Shown: piece after piece, positions 20,501 to 32,017 of the stretch | Layout of the letters: each line of letters begins with the position of its first letter | Position numbering within the stretch: position 1 is the stretch's first letter | DNA from: Immersiella caudata | Taxonomy: Eukaryota; Ascomycota; Sordariomycetes; Sordariales; Lasiosphaeriaceae | Reading direction: 5' to 3' | NCBI GenBank assembly: GCA_030512335.1 | Contig: JAULSU010000005.1 | Span: 1,984,001-2,048,000, forward strand | Length of the DNA stretch: 64,000 bases | Translations under genes and position numbers: made by a program | Notes under the pieces: generated by a model | What the model was told of the DNA's origin: nothing | The model's input: only the letters and a program-made list of their open reading frames with translations | Database searches by the model: none

Positions 20501-23500
20501 GGCAACGTGGTAGATGCTGTGATGAGCATCTTCATCACCCTGGGGCTGAAGTGTGTTCAATTTTTGGACCGTGTTGTCCCCGCCTTCATCTCCGTGATAC
20601 GTGCCTCCAGCCCGGCACGGCTGGACTTCTACTTCAACCATCTCAGTCGACTCGTCGCCATCGTACGACAGCATATTCGTGTCTACCTGCCGGAGATTAT
20701 TGATGTCCTCCAGGAGTACTGGAACGTTTCGAACAACTTGCAGACTACCATCATGGCGTTGATCGAGTCCATCGCGCGCTCGCTCGAGGGAGAGTTCAAG
20801 ATTTACCTCGCCAGCCTGCTGCCGATGATGCTCGGTGTTCTGGACAAGGACCTGAGCACTAAAAGACAACCCAGCGAGAAGATCTTCCACGCTTTGCTGG
20901 TGTTTGGTTCCAGCGGAGAGGAGTACATGCACCTGATCATCCCTGTCTTGGTCCGGCTGTTCGACACTCCCGCCCAGCCTACGTTCCTGCGAAAGTCAGC
21001 GATCGAGACCGTGGGCAAGCTGTCAAGCATGGTCAACTTGAATGACTATGCGGCCAAGATCATCCACCCCTTGGTGCGCGTCCTCGCAAGCGGTGAGCCC
21101 AGCTTGCGGGTGGCAGCTCTGGATACCCTCTGCGCTCTCATGCTGCAGCTGGGTCGGGACTATTTGCACTTTGAGCACACCGTCGGCAAAGCCATCGCGT
21201 TGTACTCGATTCAGCACTCCAACTACGACAAGGCGGTGGAGAAGCTCAAGAAGGGGGAGGTCTTGCCCCAGAATCTCGCTCCCCGATTTGAAGACAACCC
21301 TGCCGAGCTTCACGCTTCCGAAAGCAACCCGCCCAAGAAGCTGGACCTCAACCCAATGCACCTCAAGCAAGCATGGGAAACCAAGGGCAAGTCCACCAAG
21401 GACGACTGGCACGAGTGGTTCCGCAAGTTCAGCACAACGCTGCTGACCGAGTCCCCAAACCACTCGCTACGTGCTTGCGCAAGTCTGGCCAGTAACTACC
21501 AGCCGTTGGCGCGCGAACTCTTCAACTCGGCATTCGTGTCGTGCTGGAGTGAGCTTTATGAACAATTCCAGGTATGCTCAGCAGAGCGTCAAGCTTCAAT
21601 CACATGCTAACCATAGCTGCAGGAGGAGTTGATCACAAATATCGAAAACACCATCAAGTCCGAGAATGTGCCCCCAGACCTTCTCGGTCAGCTGCTCAAC
21701 CTTGCCGAGTTTATGGAGCACGACGACAAGGCGCTGCCGATCGACATTCGGGTGCTGGGCCGTGAAGCCGCTAGGTGCCACGCTTACGCCAAAGCACTCC
21801 ATTACAAGGAGCTGGAGTTCCTCCAGGACCACAACAGCCACGCCGTTGAGGCGCTGATTGTCATCAACAACCAACTTCAACAGTCCGATGCTGCCATTGG
21901 CATACTTAGGAAGGTGAAGGCCTACAAGGACGGCATTCAGCTGCGCGAGAGTTGGTTTGAGAAACTCGAGAGGTGGGATGAAGCTCTCAACTTTTATATG
22001 CAGCGTGAGAGCGAGCTTCCCGACGACCAACCAACTCCCGTCGATATTGTTATGGGCAAGATGCGATGTTATCACGCGTTGGGCGAATGGGACTCTCTCG
22101 CTAAGCTCGCAGGAGACACCTGGTCCAACTCGGCCGTCGAAGTTCAGAGGCGTATTGCGCCGCTTGCCACCACGGCCGCCTGGGGCCTCGGAAAATGGGA
22201 CTCGATGGATACGTATCTGCAGACTATGAAGCGCTTTTCGCCCGATCGAGCTTTCTTTGGCGCCATCCTATCGTTGCATCGCAACCAATTCCGGGAGGCA
22301 TTGATCTGCATCGAGCAGGCAAGAGAAGGTCTCGACACGGAGCTCAGCGCCCTCGTCAGCGAATCCTACAATCGTGCCTATCAGGTCGTTGTGCGAGTTC
22401 AGATGCTGGCGGAGCTGGAGGAGCTAATCGTCTACAAGCAATGCGATCCGGAGAAGCAGGCCACGCTACGGAAAACGTGGGAGACGCGTCTTAAGGGGTG
22501 CCAGCGAAACGTCGAGGTCTGGCAAAGGATGCTGAGGCTGAGATCGCTCGTCATGACGCCACAGGAGAACATGCACATGTGGACCAAGTTTGCGAACTTG
22601 TGCCGCAAATCCGGACGCATGGGGTTGGCCGAGAAGTCACTGAAGCAGCTCATCGGGACGGAAGCGTCGTTGGAGTCTGTCATCCCGCACTGGCACGACC
22701 GCCAGGCTAGCCCCATCCCCAGTCGCATCGCGTCCCCAATCCTTTACGCTGTCCTGAAGTTCCAGTGGGAGGTCGGTCAGGAGCCGGCCGTCCGTAACTC
22801 CGAGCGTAGGGTGGCGGAGAAGACCCTTTACTGCCTGCGCAAGTTCACCAATGAGACGGCACACCGCATTGAGGCCTCAAGGCTGCAGCTCAACGCTCAT
22901 GCCGCCAATGGCATGGTCGATGGCGCCAACCACGGAGGGTTCCCCGACTTCGATGAGGCCAGCATGCTCAACCCCCACGCACAGCGACACTGGCAGGAGC
23001 AGACGGTGCTGCTGGCCAAGTGCTACCTGCGCCAGGGCGAGTGGATGATTTCCCTCAACAAGGAAGAATGGCAGTACACGCAGCGTCAAGACATCCTCAA
23101 CTGCTACCTCAAGGCCACCCAGTACAACTCCAAGTGGTACAAGGCATGGCACGCCTGGGCGCTCGCCAACTTTGAGGTTGTCCAAGCCTTGGCATCGAGA
23201 GTTGGCTCAGACGAGCGTGTCGAACAGGGCGTGGTCCATCAACACGTAGTTCCCGCCGTCCGCGGGTTCTTCGAATCCATCGCCCTCTCGTCCGGGAGCT
23301 CCCTGCAGGACACTCTCCGTCTGCTGACGTTGTGGCTCACGTATGGAGGAAACCCCGACGTTAACACTGCGGTCACGGAAGGCTTCACTCGTGTTAGCGT
23401 CGACACTTGGCTCGAAGTCATCCCGCAGCTGATTGCTAGAATCAACCAGGCAAACAGACGGGTCCAGCAGTCCATCCACAGTCTTCTCTCTGATGTCGGG

Positions 23501-25389
23501 CGGGCGCATCCGCAGGCATTGGTGTATCCTCTCACGGTGGCCATGAAGTCGCGACATAACGCCCGCCGCTCACGGTCCGCCACGCAGATCATGGACAGCA
23601 TGCGCCAACACAGCTCTCGGCTGGTGGAGCAGGCTGAGATTGTTAGTCACGAGCTGATCCGCGTTGCCGTCCTGTGGCACGAGTTATGGCACGAAGGCCT
23701 GGAGGAGGCCTCGCGTCTCTACTTTGGCGACCACAACATCGAGGGCATGTTCAGCGCCCTGGAACCGCTGCACAACCAACTCGAGCGCGGCCCCGAGACA
23801 CTCAGGGAGGTGTCGTTCGCGCAAACGTTCGGCCGAGACCTCAGCGAGGCTCGCGAGTGGTGCCGGCAGTACCAAGAGACCCAAGATGTCAACGATCTGA
23901 ACCAAGCCTGGGATCTGTACTACCAGGTGTTCCGTCGCATCACCCGCCAGCTGCCCCAGATGACGTCTCTGGACTTGACCTACTGCTCGCCAAATCTGTT
24001 GGCCGCCAAGGATCTGCAGCTTGCAGTTCCCGGAACGTATCGCAGCGGACAAGAGGTGGTTAGGATAATGTCCTTTGATGCCACCTTCAGTGTCATCAGC
24101 TCCAAACAGCGCCCGCGCAAGCTCGACATTGTCGGCAGCGACGGCAAGACATACACCTTCCTCCTCAAGGGACACGAAGATATCCGCCAGGACGAGCGTG
24201 TCATGCAGCTCTTCGGCCTCTGCAACACGCTGCTGGCGAACGATTCAGAGTGTTATAAGCGTCATCTGAACATTCAGCGTTATCCCGCCATCCCCTTGTC
24301 GCAAAACTCGGGTCTGCTCGGATGGGTGCCCAACAGCGACACGGTGCATCAGCTCATCCGCGAGTACCGAGAATCGAGGAAGATTCTCCTCAACATCGAG
24401 CACCGCATCATGCTTCAGATGGCGCCCGACTACGACAATCTGACGCTGATGCAAAAGGTTGAGGTGTTTGGCTACGCCCTCGACAACACGACCGGCCAGG
24501 ATCTGTATCGTGTGCTATGGCTCAAGAGCAAGAGCTCCGAAGCGTGGCTGGACAGGAGGACCAACTACACGCGCTCGCTGGGTGTCATGTCCATGGTGGG
24601 CTACATTCTCGGTCTCGGCGACCGACATCCCAGCAACTTGATGCTCGACCGCATCACGGGCAAGATCATCCACATTGATTTCGGTGACTGCTTTGAGGTG
24701 GCGATGAAGCGAGAGAAGTACCCCGAGCGGGTGCCGTTCCGCCTGACTCGCATGCTCACGTATGCGATGGAAGTTAGCAACATTGAGGGCAGCTTCCGAA
24801 CGACCTGCGAGCAAGTCATGCGCGTCCTCCGGGACAACAAAGAGAGCGTTATGGCCGTTCTCGAAGCGGTAAGCAACAGTTCCCCATTGTGTTGATGAGG
24901 CCATCGCTGACATCCTTCTAGTTCATTCACGACCCACTGCTCACCTGGCGTCTGACCAATCCTGCCAGTCCTCCGGGTCCTAATTTCAACTCGGAGAGAG
25001 AGCAGGCCATTGCAGGCCCGCAGGTAGCACGTGCGCGCCGCCCTTCGATCTTGGACGGACCGATGGCGCCTACTGAGTTCCTTGCCGCCCAAGGAGGAGC
25101 CGCGGCCGATATTGTCCCGGGTGTTCCTCCAGGCACTCGAGTCCGGGCGCGGACGAATTCGTCCGCTCCGCCACCCGGCAGCAGCGTCAACGGAGGGCAC
25201 GAGGCGGCTGAGGTCCAAAACGAGCGAGCCGTCGAGGTTCTTGACCGAGTATCCCAAAAGCTTACTGGGCGGGATTTCAAGCCCGACGACGAGTTGAACG
25301 TTAACGACCAAGTCAATAAGTTGATCATCGAGGCGACAAAGCTCGAGAACCTTTGCCAGCACTACATAGGATGGTGCAGCTTCTGGTAG
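17556..25389 (+). CDS. tor: TOR serine/threonine kinase (target of rapamycin)
   Basis: Master growth kinase of TORC1/TORC2. Seven exons: 17556-17623, 17732-17802, 17866-19194, 19389-20278, 20330-21571, 21623-24868, 24922-25389; 2437 aa, normal for fungi. HEAT repeats fill about 1-1200, FAT about 1250-1830. The FRB begins near ELIRVAVLWHELW (1877) and keeps the Ser (1897, in ASRLYFG) needed for FKBP12-rapamycin binding. The kinase domain has a Lys in FLLKGHEDIRQDE (2049), GDRHPSNLML (Asp2200) and IDFGDCFE (Asp2219). The protein ends with a complete FATC, LCQHYIGWCSFW. The 194-nt intron 19195-19388 is by far the longest; the 51-nt intron 20279-20329 is in frame and stop-free, so an unspliced reading adds 17 residues. 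The linker between kinase and FATC is Pro/Ala-rich. No lesions. Confidence 0.97.
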
Positions 25390-25901
25390 ATTTATAGCTT
25401 GGGGGCGTATCGACAAAAGCACTTGCAATTGTTACGGGCGCTGTAGTATAGGGTTGTGGGAGCCATGGTCTTGGAAGGCGGGGCGTTCTGTCGGAGTATA
25501 TTTTTTGGCATGTTAGCAGGGTCTGGGAGGAACCGAACTAGACATTCCATGTATCATGGTCTTTGCGGTAGATAAATGGGTCATTGGTACCATGCTGAAC
25601 AGATCGAGGTGAAACTGACGGGGAGGAAATCGGCGGTTGAAGTGCTTCCATCTTGGCAATTAGCCCGGTTTGAGCGGGCTTCTAGAAAAGAGGGGTGGGT
25701 ATTTTGCCGCGTCTGGCAATGTCTGGATATTACACGCCTCCTCCGGGCAGATCCGGCATTTGTTGATATCTCCTCACGACATGCAGGTACGGCTCAGCCG
25801 CCGCGGTAGGCCATGGGTTTAATACGCGGCCAATGTCTCTTGTGGGACTGGAAGTTTGGTTCAACCTTGACCCGACTCCACGACTTCTGACATTATTCAC
25901 A
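25390..25901. other. Intergenic, 512 bp
   Basis: Holds the tor 3' UTR and the promoter of the DUF8021 gene. Nothing else recognised. Confidence 0.55.
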
Positions 25902-26795
25902 ATGGTAGCCATCACCGCAGTCGCCATCTGGGCAGCTTTTGGGGCTGTTGCCTCCGCCCGCGTCGCCGGCATGAGCTCGCGCGACTCGGTCGCGATCAAG
26001 GCCCCGAAGCTGGAAGTGAAGCGCGCGACTTGCACCCGCGAAGTCCTCCTCGCGGCCGCCGATGCCTACGTCGCCGCCCAAACCGCCGGCAGCCTCGACC
26101 CCCTCAAGCCTGTCCTGGCCGCCAACTGGACCTACGAGCAAAACAACGGCGTAGTCACGGATCCCCTCAAGAGCGTCATCGCTACCAAGGCCCTAAAGAT
26201 CGCTCACCGCCGCACCATCGTCGATCTCGTCCAGTGCGCCACTTACACCGAGCTCATTGCCCCTGAAAACAAAGACCCCTATGTTATCGGCACCCAGATC
26301 CACCACGATCCCGCCGACACCACCAAGATTCGCCTCATCGACACCGTCGCTTCCACCACGGGCGCCTGGCTCTTTGACGCCAAGGAGACACTGCGTTATG
26401 CCCTCCAGGAGAAGTGGGATCCCATCCCCGAAGGCAAGCGTGACTCCCGCGAGCTCATCAAGGCCGCTGGTGATGCCTACATGGATCTCTGGAGCAGCTC
26501 GACCGCTGAGGCCCGCGTCCCCTGGGGAACACCCTGCACGCGACTCGAGGGTGGCAAGTATACGGGCAAGGGGCGCCCGGATGATTCGTGCAAGGCGGGT
26601 GTGCCGAGCAATCATAACCAGGCGCCTAACAGTCGGAGGCGCTACGTGATTGATGAGAGCATGGGGAGTGTTAATATTCTCTGTGTGTGGGAGCATATGA
26701 TGAACGCGGCGGATAGTCACGAGTTTAGGCTTGAGGGAGGGAAGATGAGGTATATCCACACCATGACGGATTGTGGGCGGGTTTGTCGGTTGTAA
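25902..26795 (+). CDS. Secreted DUF8021-type protein
   Basis: Intronless, 297 aa from the ATG at 25902. That start places a hydrophobic signal peptide (MVAITAVAIWAAFGAVASA) at the N-terminus; the frame is open 23 codons upstream, but those residues spoil the signal. The pattern CTREVLLAAADAYVAAQ followed by NWTYEQNNG is that of the fungal secreted family I know as DUF8021. Several Cys (CTREV, VQCATY, GTPC, DSCKAG, ILCVWE, TDCGRVC) suggest disulfides; one NWT glycosylation site. Repeated blocks (LLAAADAYVAAQ and LIKAAGDAYMDLW) suggest an internal duplication. Function unknown, likely extracellular. Confidence 0.88.
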   Translation: MVAITAVAIWAAFGAVASARVAGMSSRDSVAIKAPKLEVKRATCTREVLLAAADAYVAAQTAGSLDPLKPVLAANWTYEQNNGVVTDPLKSVIATKALKIAHRRTIVDLVQCATYTELIAPENKDPYVIGTQIHHDPADTTKIRLIDTVASTTGAWLFDAKETLRYALQEKWDPIPEGKRDSRELIKAAGDAYMDLWSSSTAEARVPWGTPCTRLEGGKYTGKGRPDDSCKAGVPSNHNQAPNSRRRYVIDESMGSVNILCVWEHMMNAADSHEFRLEGGKMRYIHTMTDCGRVCRL

Positions 26796-26852
26796 TTCAA
26801 CTCAACCATCAGTGTCAACATTGATAGTAAGGAGGAGTAGGAACAAAGAAAA

Positions 26853-27622
26853 TCAATACATCTCCAACCCCCCACTGGCACTCAACACCTGCCCCGTAAC
26901 CCAACTACTCTCCTCCCCCGCCAACCACCCCGCAATCCTACTCACCTCCTCCACCGTGCCCACCCTCCCCTCCAACGGCGTCCTCGCCTTTTGCCCGTCG
27001 ACAATCTCCCTCGGAATGTTCTCCAACATCTCCGTAGCCACCGGCCCCGGATTCACCTGGTTCACCGTCGTCCCGTCCCCTCCCAGCTCCGCCGCCCAAC
27101 ACCGCGTCAGTCCCTCCAGCGCGGCCTTGCTACTGCAATACAGCCCCAGATTCTTCATTCCACATCTCGCTCCCACGCTCCCAATGTTGATAACCCTGTT
27201 CTTCCCGCGGGGATCGAACCTCTTACCGCTTGCGTAAGCAGTAGCGGCCCTCTCACGTTCAAATTATAAACCTTTTCGTAATCCTCGATTTCAATCTCTC
27301 CCAACCCCTTGACGACTTCCACGGCGGCGTTGTTCACGAGGATGTGAATCTTGGAGTCGGGACCAAGCCATTCGTCGAGGGCGCGGAGGATGGTGGATGG
27401 GGCCGAGGGGTGGGAGAGGTCGACGCGGATCGAGCGGCAGGGGGTCGGGAGGGTGGAGATGAGGGAGGTGACGAGGGAGTCTGAGGAAGGGGAGGTGTAG
27501 GTTAGGAGGAGGGAGGCGCCGCGGGTGGAGAGTTCGCGGGCGAGGCCGGCGCCGATGCCGCGGGAGGCGCCCGTGATGAGGGCGATTTTTCCCTTGAGGG
27601 GGAGCGGTTGGGGTGTGGTCAT
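26853..27622 (-). CDS. Short-chain dehydrogenase/reductase with one apparent frameshift
   Basis: NAD(P)-dependent oxidoreductase of the classical SDR fold, substrate unknown. The ATG at 27622 starts KGKIALITGASRGIG (Rossmann Gly motif), then HILVNNAAVE (NNA motif) and YNLNVRGPLLLTQAV. From about 27235 the family continues in another frame as RVINIGSVGARCGM, then YCSSKAALEG with the catalytic Tyr and Lys (YxxxK) and NPGPVATEML, ending at 26853. The break lies at about 27215-27235 and needs one base; no intron of acceptable length fits (the only GT...AG pair is about 30 nt and does not restore frame). Apart from this the protein is complete (~255 aa). It may be a sequencing error or a recent null allele. 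Confidence 0.72.
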
Positions 27623-28045
27623 TTCGGTGGTGTTTGTATGGGTTGAGGTGGATTTGTTGAAGGGAATTTATTGAGATCGAAGGTGGCTGAGAAAAAGGGG
27701 AAGTTATGTCCGTTGTTTCTTTGAGCAAAGCAGGTCTCCTGAGGCGGTTCCTTGGAATCCGCCAAGTCCGATGATAATCGCCGAATGGTAGGATTTTATT
27801 TTGCCCACATTGCGAGTCCAATCGCCGTTTATCGCCGATGTTTCGTTGATTGAGATACGCGAGGGATGCAGATCACCACTGCGAATCCTGCCGTAAAGAG
27901 GGACAAATGGTCGAGATGCTGGTTCCTTTCAGGTCCAATTCGAATCGCATGTCGGGTCTGACGTCATACCATCGTCGCGGCAAGCTTCAGGCAGTGTCAA
28001 GCTTGACTCTCGACACATTGGGCGTAACTGGAATCTATTGCCGAC
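27623..28045. other. Intergenic, 423 bp
   Basis: Promoter side of the SDR gene and the 3' side of the STAND relic. No gene recognised. Confidence 0.5.
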
Positions 28046-29900
28046 TCAAATCGACTGAGGATCTTCACCAGGCACAAAAATAGATTTAGTCCCTCTCTTC
28101 ACTGCAGGCCATGGCCTGCATTGCCTCTTCGCGCCTTCAGCTAAGTTGAAATCATCCTCAGGAGCCCTTTTCGTTCTTTGATTTCGCTTCGAAGCTTTTG
28201 TGGCTATATCCACCAGCAACTCACGATCGCTGTCTTCGCCGGCACCCGGCTCCGTTGTATTGAGCAGCTGAAGCAATTCCCGTCCCTTCCGTCGGACAAG
28301 CGTACGGTCTTTGGAGGAGCTGGAAGCAAAGAGCAAAAGTCGCTTCCTAATCAAATTTCTTAGGCCGGTCCCAACCGCATTCTCGATCACAGGGGCCGAG
28401 GTATCTGCACCTGCTTTGACAAGCAAGATCATGGTATCGGCATGGTGTATGGTCGAGTTGGTTTTCTGCCAGCCGCATTGCTTAAGCCACGAGACCCAGG
28501 GGGTAGTCCTCTCTCCCCACTGGTCGAGGAACTCCTCGTTGGGGTCCGCGCCGCTTTCGAGCAACACTTGTACCATTTCGGGTGATGCTGTCCTACCCAG
28601 TTCCAACGGCCGCAGGTATAGCTTGGAGATGGCGTGATGTTGCAGTGGAAATCGAGACCCTTTGGGCATGGCGAGGACTGAGGCTCCCTGAGCGGCGTCG
28701 GATATGTAACTTCGTACAAATTGAGCAATACCGGCCTCTACCGCTAGGTACAAGGCGATGCGCGCGCCTCCGTCCTTTGCGTCGCAAGGGATGGTGCGGA
28801 CAAGGGACATATGACGGGTGATTCGGGAACGGCAGATAGGATGTCCGGGATGGTCTCCTCGAGCTACGAGAAAACACTCGCAATGGCATCATTCCCCGTC
28901 CTGTCGGCGCGTATGCTGTGCACAAACATGTTGTTAAGGAACTCATCTGTCTGAGCCGCCCTGTTTGTCGACCTGTTCATACTCAACTGCGTCAGATGCA
29001 GAGACATGAGAGCCAAGATAGCGGTCGGTTCGAAATCATCCTCGATCTGCAGGAAATCGAGATCCCAGTTTCCAGGAACTTCGAGAAACTCAAAGACTGT
29101 TCGATGCATGAAGTGAACAGTCGAGTCGATCAGGGAGTCATGGTCGTGAGTTCCCTTGGTCATGCAGAAACAGGGGTTGCCATAATGCTGGCGCCGCACC
29201 TCTAGCAGCCCACAACAGCGGCTCCGTAGACGGCCCTCGAGCACTTTGCATAAAGAGCGTCTCTTTTCGACCGACATGGTTTTGTAATCCGCACTCCTCG
29301 GTCGAATTCGGCCGCTGTCTATAACGGCCAGCCCCAGCGTCTCGACCTTGAACGCCTCCGAGTTGCGTTGGCTGTAGTAACAGAGACGCAGCAAAGTTGC
29401 TCCTTGACTCTGGTAGCGCGGTTCCGTATTCCCAAGCATGTGGCGGAACAGGTCTTCTAGCTCAGGGGGCAACTCATCGATGCGTTTCTGCAGATCTTGG
29501 ATGTAGTCGTACGCCGCGAAGCCTTGCAGAAGTGAGCGGCAGGCTAGAACAGCCCATAGGAATACGCCGCTGGCCTTATCGATGATCTCTGCAAGAATGC
29601 CCTTGATTGCGTCTGGCTCATCCTCGCACATGCTCTCCATGTATGTATGGGTGGGAGTTTGCCGTGTCATGAACGTATGCAGCAATGTCATCCTTGGTGA
29701 GGTCCTGGAGCTGAAGCTTTGGTCTGGCGGAGAAGGCGTCAACACATGAAGGAATAGGCCGGCTGGACACGAGGACTTTGATGTGCGGGCCCTGTGTGAT
29801 GCTGTTGATAAAGCGAATGGCGTCGAGACAGTTTCTGGAGTACTCGTCAAGGCCATCAATAAAGAAGAACTACTCAAAGAGGGGAAGAGCTTACACGGAC
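28046..29900 (-). pseudogene. STAND NTPase (NACHT-type) relic with ankyrin-like C-terminal part
   Basis: Fungal NACHT/DUF7791-type STAND receptors are signalling NTPases tied to heterokaryon incompatibility and innate-like responses. The homology begins abruptly at a Walker B segment (FFIDGLDEYS, near 29874-29843), continues VLVSSRPIPSCVDAF (sensor 1-like) and SGVFLWAVLACRSLLQ, and reaches EMVQVLLESGADPNEE (ankyrin-like) near 28545. Lesions: no N-terminal effector or Walker A region upstream; a 4-bp tandem duplication (CATACATACATGG, about 29638-29652) shifts the frame between SHPY and MESMCEDE; an in-frame TAG at 28866-28864, one C-to-T step from CAG; and a further frame change between 28866 and 28810. 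The longest surviving frames are 29982-28864 and 28810-28046. Introns do not explain the breaks because no sequence is lost at the first one. Confidence 0.75.
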
Positions 29901-29971
29901 CTATTAATACCTTGCATCTCACCGAGAAGTAGAGTTGAAGTCTAGGTACTATAGTGTTAGCTAGATACAAG

Positions 29972-32017
29972 TTAAACAACATAACCCGCCGAGTCCGTCA
30001 AACTCGGCTCAGCGGCTGCTTCAAATTTCCCATTCGCCAACAACCCCAGAGCTTGAACTTCGCCCCGACGTTTCGACGTCCAAGTCGCCGAGTGCCCCCT
30101 CTGACTCATAAACGCCGTCGTCCTATTGTCGTACTGATACTCATACTCAATAACATCGGGCACCAGTTGGTCATGGAATCTGGGTTCTGCCACTGCTTGC
30201 TCGAAAGTCATTTCCCGGTCCAAGACATTCCACAGACATTGCAGAACGCTGGTGATGATGCGCGAACCCCCCGATCCACCCAGGACGTAATAGAGGCTTC
30301 CATTGCCAAGGTGTTCAACGATGGTGGGCGACATGGAGGACTGCGGCCTCTTACCGGGCGCAACGTAGTTGAAGGGGGAAGGGATCAGGCCGAAGCTATC
30401 GGAGATGCCGGGGATGGAGAAGTCGTTCATCTCGTTGTTCATGATGAGACCTGTGTCGGGTACGATGAGGTGCGAACCAAACCAGAGGTTGATGGTGCTG
30501 GTGAGGGAGATGGCGAGCCCGGAAACATCGGCAGCTACAATGTGCGAAGTGCCAGGCGTCTCGAGGATTTCAATTCCACTGGGGTCGTAAGCGCTGACTG
30601 GGAGGGTTGTCTGGTCGGAGATCAATGAGCGGATTTTTGCGGCTGTTGCATCGCTGATCATCGATTGCTCGAATTCCGTGATGTTGTTGAAGAAGGATGG
30701 GTCAGCAAGCTGAGTTCTCTGGTACTCGGTAGTTAGCGTGTGGTTGGGCGGGTGTGTGAGGGGGAAAAAGACTCACTGCTCCAAATCCGAATCGGATTGC
30801 CTCATCGAATCGATGGGTTGAGATGTTTATGGACTCGGGTTGGCCCACGTTGGTGTAGCCTTCGGTTGTTTTCAAGACACTAAGAACAACAGCTCCGCTT
30901 GATGGTGCACCGGATGAAGTAATCCTGAAGTTTCGGTAGTTGGCGGTCAGTGGATTCCGAGTGACGATAGTGTAGTCCCTGAGATCCGCCATGGTCATGA
31001 TTCCCTTCGAAGCACGCAAAGCAGCAATCGTCGCTTCAGCTATGTGGCCAGTGTAGAAGACATCGACACCATTCATAGATATATCCTCGAGCAGCTTCGC
31101 ATATCTCTTCCGTGTCAATATGTCCCCGAGTCCCAGGAGGGTTCCGTTGGGCGCAAAGTCAACTGCCCAAGCTGGGTCATCGACTAAAAACGACCCGTTA
31201 TGCAGCCCGTAGAAGATGTTGACCAGATCTTGGCTCACCGGGAATCCGTCCCGAGCTATTCGTATTGAGGGTTTGATCAGCTCTGCCCATGAGAGTTTGG
31301 CATATTTTTTGTGCAAGTACTCAAGCCCTCGCAAGGCTCCCGGAACACCGCTGCTTCTTGTCAACTTCCAGTTGCCCAAATAGCGCTGTTCAGGGGGCTG
31401 TACCTTGCAAGACCACCAACTAATGACAACATATCGTCTTCGTTGTACATGTCCTGGAATGCCGCTGCCGGGGCAGTTTCCCGAAAGTCTACGTGCTCGT
31501 AGGAGCCGTGGGCGTCTCGGATGAGAGCAAAACCGCCACCCCCGAGACCGGTTGATGCCATCCCTACTATTGTGAGTACAATGATACTGAGTTGGGTGGA
31601 TGTGTATTACCGATGACTCCCACACAGAATTCTGTCGCGATTGCCTGGCGCGGTTGTCAGAGGTCAAGTCAAGAAGTGGTCTTGGATAGTGCGGTTGCGT
31701 ACAGCGTCAGCGGCATTTCCCCCTTTCTTCAACATGTCTATGCCAACACGGCTACATCGAGCGCTGAGGGATGTGACAGCTCCCAGCTTCCCTCTGTTCT
31801 CATCGTGATCGACCGGGTGTCCTGATTTCCGGTCGTTTGCAAAGTCCAGGCCAGGCAGCGGAAACGAGTCCGCCAAAACAATTCTCGAGTAGCAGATTGT
31901 TGTCAAGAGCGCTAATAGCGCGATCGACACCATCGCGGCAATATTTCGGATGGATCTGGGCTCACTTGACTTGCTGGGCCGTCTGAGGAAGGAAGTTCGA
32001 ACGCGACGCCGGAGCAT
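29972..32017 (-). CDS. Gamma-glutamyltransferase, membrane-anchored
   Basis: Cleaves glutathione and transfers the gamma-glutamyl group. Five exons: 32017-31703, 31644-31611, 31563-31404, 31353-30777, 30718-29972; 610 aa. The ATG at 32017 gives a basic N-terminus followed by a single hydrophobic anchor (about residues 26-47), a type II topology. Joins restore family sequence: DAAIATEFCVGVIGM with GLGGGGFALIRD, GGLASSGVPGALRG, and FGFGARTQLADPSFF. The small-subunit start and nucleophile is Thr419 in PGTSHIVAADVSG, followed by the ligand segment NNEMNDFS and a PGKRPQSSMSPTI motif. The second intron has tandem TAG acceptors; the second fits the family (VIGM). Intact. The minus-strand STAND relic lies directly downstream. 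Confidence 0.93.

Noticed and set aside
23684..24175. Minus-strand frames of 100-200 codons throughout tor
   Set aside because: Shadows of the long GC-rich tor exons, which have unbroken family homology on the plus strand.
27206..27220. GGTTCGATCCCC on the minus strand, resembling a tRNA T-arm
   Set aside because: The flanks do not form a T-stem and no acceptor or D/anticodon arms exist at the right distance; it lies inside SDR coding sequence.
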